Position numbers and translations under genes: made by a program. From a virus, in IMG/VR virus record IMGVR_UViG_3300045131_002362, positions 22,709-86,708 of that record: 64,000 nucleotides of DNA; one strand, written 5' to 3'. How positions within the stretch are numbered: the first letter of the stretch is position 1; every line of letters begins with the position of its first letter. Shown piece by piece: positions 63,799-64,000 of the stretch. The notes under the pieces are model-generated. The model was not told the DNA's origin. It made no database searches and was given only the letters and a program-made list of their open reading frames with translations.

Positions 63799-63888
63799 AT
63801 GGCAGACGAGACAGTTGCGAAACCGACGCCCGCAGCGGCGAAAAAGACGGTGAAGGCCGCCGGCAAGCCGGAAGGCATCACGGTATAG
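63799..63888 (+). CDS. Truncated first copy of next late gene, 29 aa
   Basis: ATG 63799 follows AATGGAGGTTC. MADETVAKPTPAAAKKTVKA, then runs into the duplicated end of the previous gene and stops as GITV. Produced by the tandem duplication; may or may not be translated. Confidence 0.55.
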   Translation: MADETVAKPTPAAAKKTVKAAGKPEGITV

Positions 63889-63951
63889 TCGGCGTTGTTG
63901 AAAGGAACGGCACTCCGTTCTATCATGCCCGCGTTATCAATGGAGGTTCAT

Positions 63952-64000
63952 ATGGCAGACGAGACAGTTGCGAAACCGACGCCCGCAGCGGCGAAAAAGA
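63952..64000 (+). CDS. Second copy of next late gene, cut by window edge
   Basis: ATG 63952 repeats MADETVAKPTPAAAKK and continues beyond the window; probably the intact tail tube or other tail gene. Confidence 0.5.
   Translation, partial: MADETVAKPTPAAAKK

Larger units (their letters stand above)
63721..64000 (+). repeat. 153-bp tandem duplication at the right edge
   Basis: Bases 63721-63873 recur from 63874 onward without difference as far as the window reaches (127 bases). The unit covers the last codons of the 169-aa gene, the intergenic region and the first codons of the next gene. Confidence 0.95.

Overview
The window is part of the genome of a tailed double-stranded DNA phage or prophage (Caudoviricetes). 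About 49.5 kb of tightly packed leftward genes face a rightward head-morphogenesis operon across a divergent promoter region near 49.8-50.03 kb. The DNA looks GC-rich. Strong AGGAGG-type ribosome binding sites, ATG/GTG starts and sigma70-like promoters (TTGTGC-17-TATACT leftward, TTGACA-18-TATACT rightward) suggest a host with ordinary Shine-Dalgarno initiation. No gene names a specific host. No integrase, lysis gene or tail gene beyond the head-tail joint falls inside the window.

Leftward arm, right to left. (1) 37.4-49.5 kb holds about 40 small, mostly unrecognised ORFs, probably the first expressed, plus one DNA methyltransferase (37632-38921). They are punctuated by 13 copies of an 18-nt inverted repeat (TGATTCC-N4-GGAATCA) and, at 46-48.2 kb, by an AGC-N-RTATTC repeat. 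(2) 26.7-37.4 kb continues with small accessory genes, including a GP88-like protein and a PAPS-reductase-like enzyme. (3) A non-coding, TGTGAC-rich stretch at 26.35-26.74 kb is a candidate replication origin or control region. (4) 1-26.3 kb is the replication and recombination arm: HNH protein, possible sliding clamp, 5'-3' exonuclease, Rad50-like ATPase split into two genes around an Mre11-like nuclease, cytosine-methylase-like protein, HNH nuclease, family B DNA polymerase, SSB-like protein, clamp loader, RecA-like recombinase, SF3-type helicase with a BT4734-like domain, and a DnaB-like ATPase. A tmRNA and a tRNA-Gln, one base apart, lie at 8237-8643. Three identical-format promoters (GGCGCGKGAA-N9-TTCGGATATAATG) precede an unknown gene, the SSB-like gene and the putative clamp gene.

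Rightward arm (50.0-64 kb): putative small terminase and accessory genes, large terminase, portal, ClpP-like prohead protease with a nested scaffold-like start, decoration protein, major capsid protein and an intrinsic terminator, then connector and head-completion genes with an inserted glycosyltransferase-like gene and a long basic extension on a gp10-like protein. A 153-bp tandem duplication runs into the right edge.

Most leftward genes overlap by ATGA, GTGA or TGATG, so translational coupling is probably general. The replication genes make up a nearly complete replisome (two helicases, B-type polymerase, clamp and loader, SSB, recombinase, nucleases), with modification enzymes and a private ribosome-rescue RNA. 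The late operon is driven separately.
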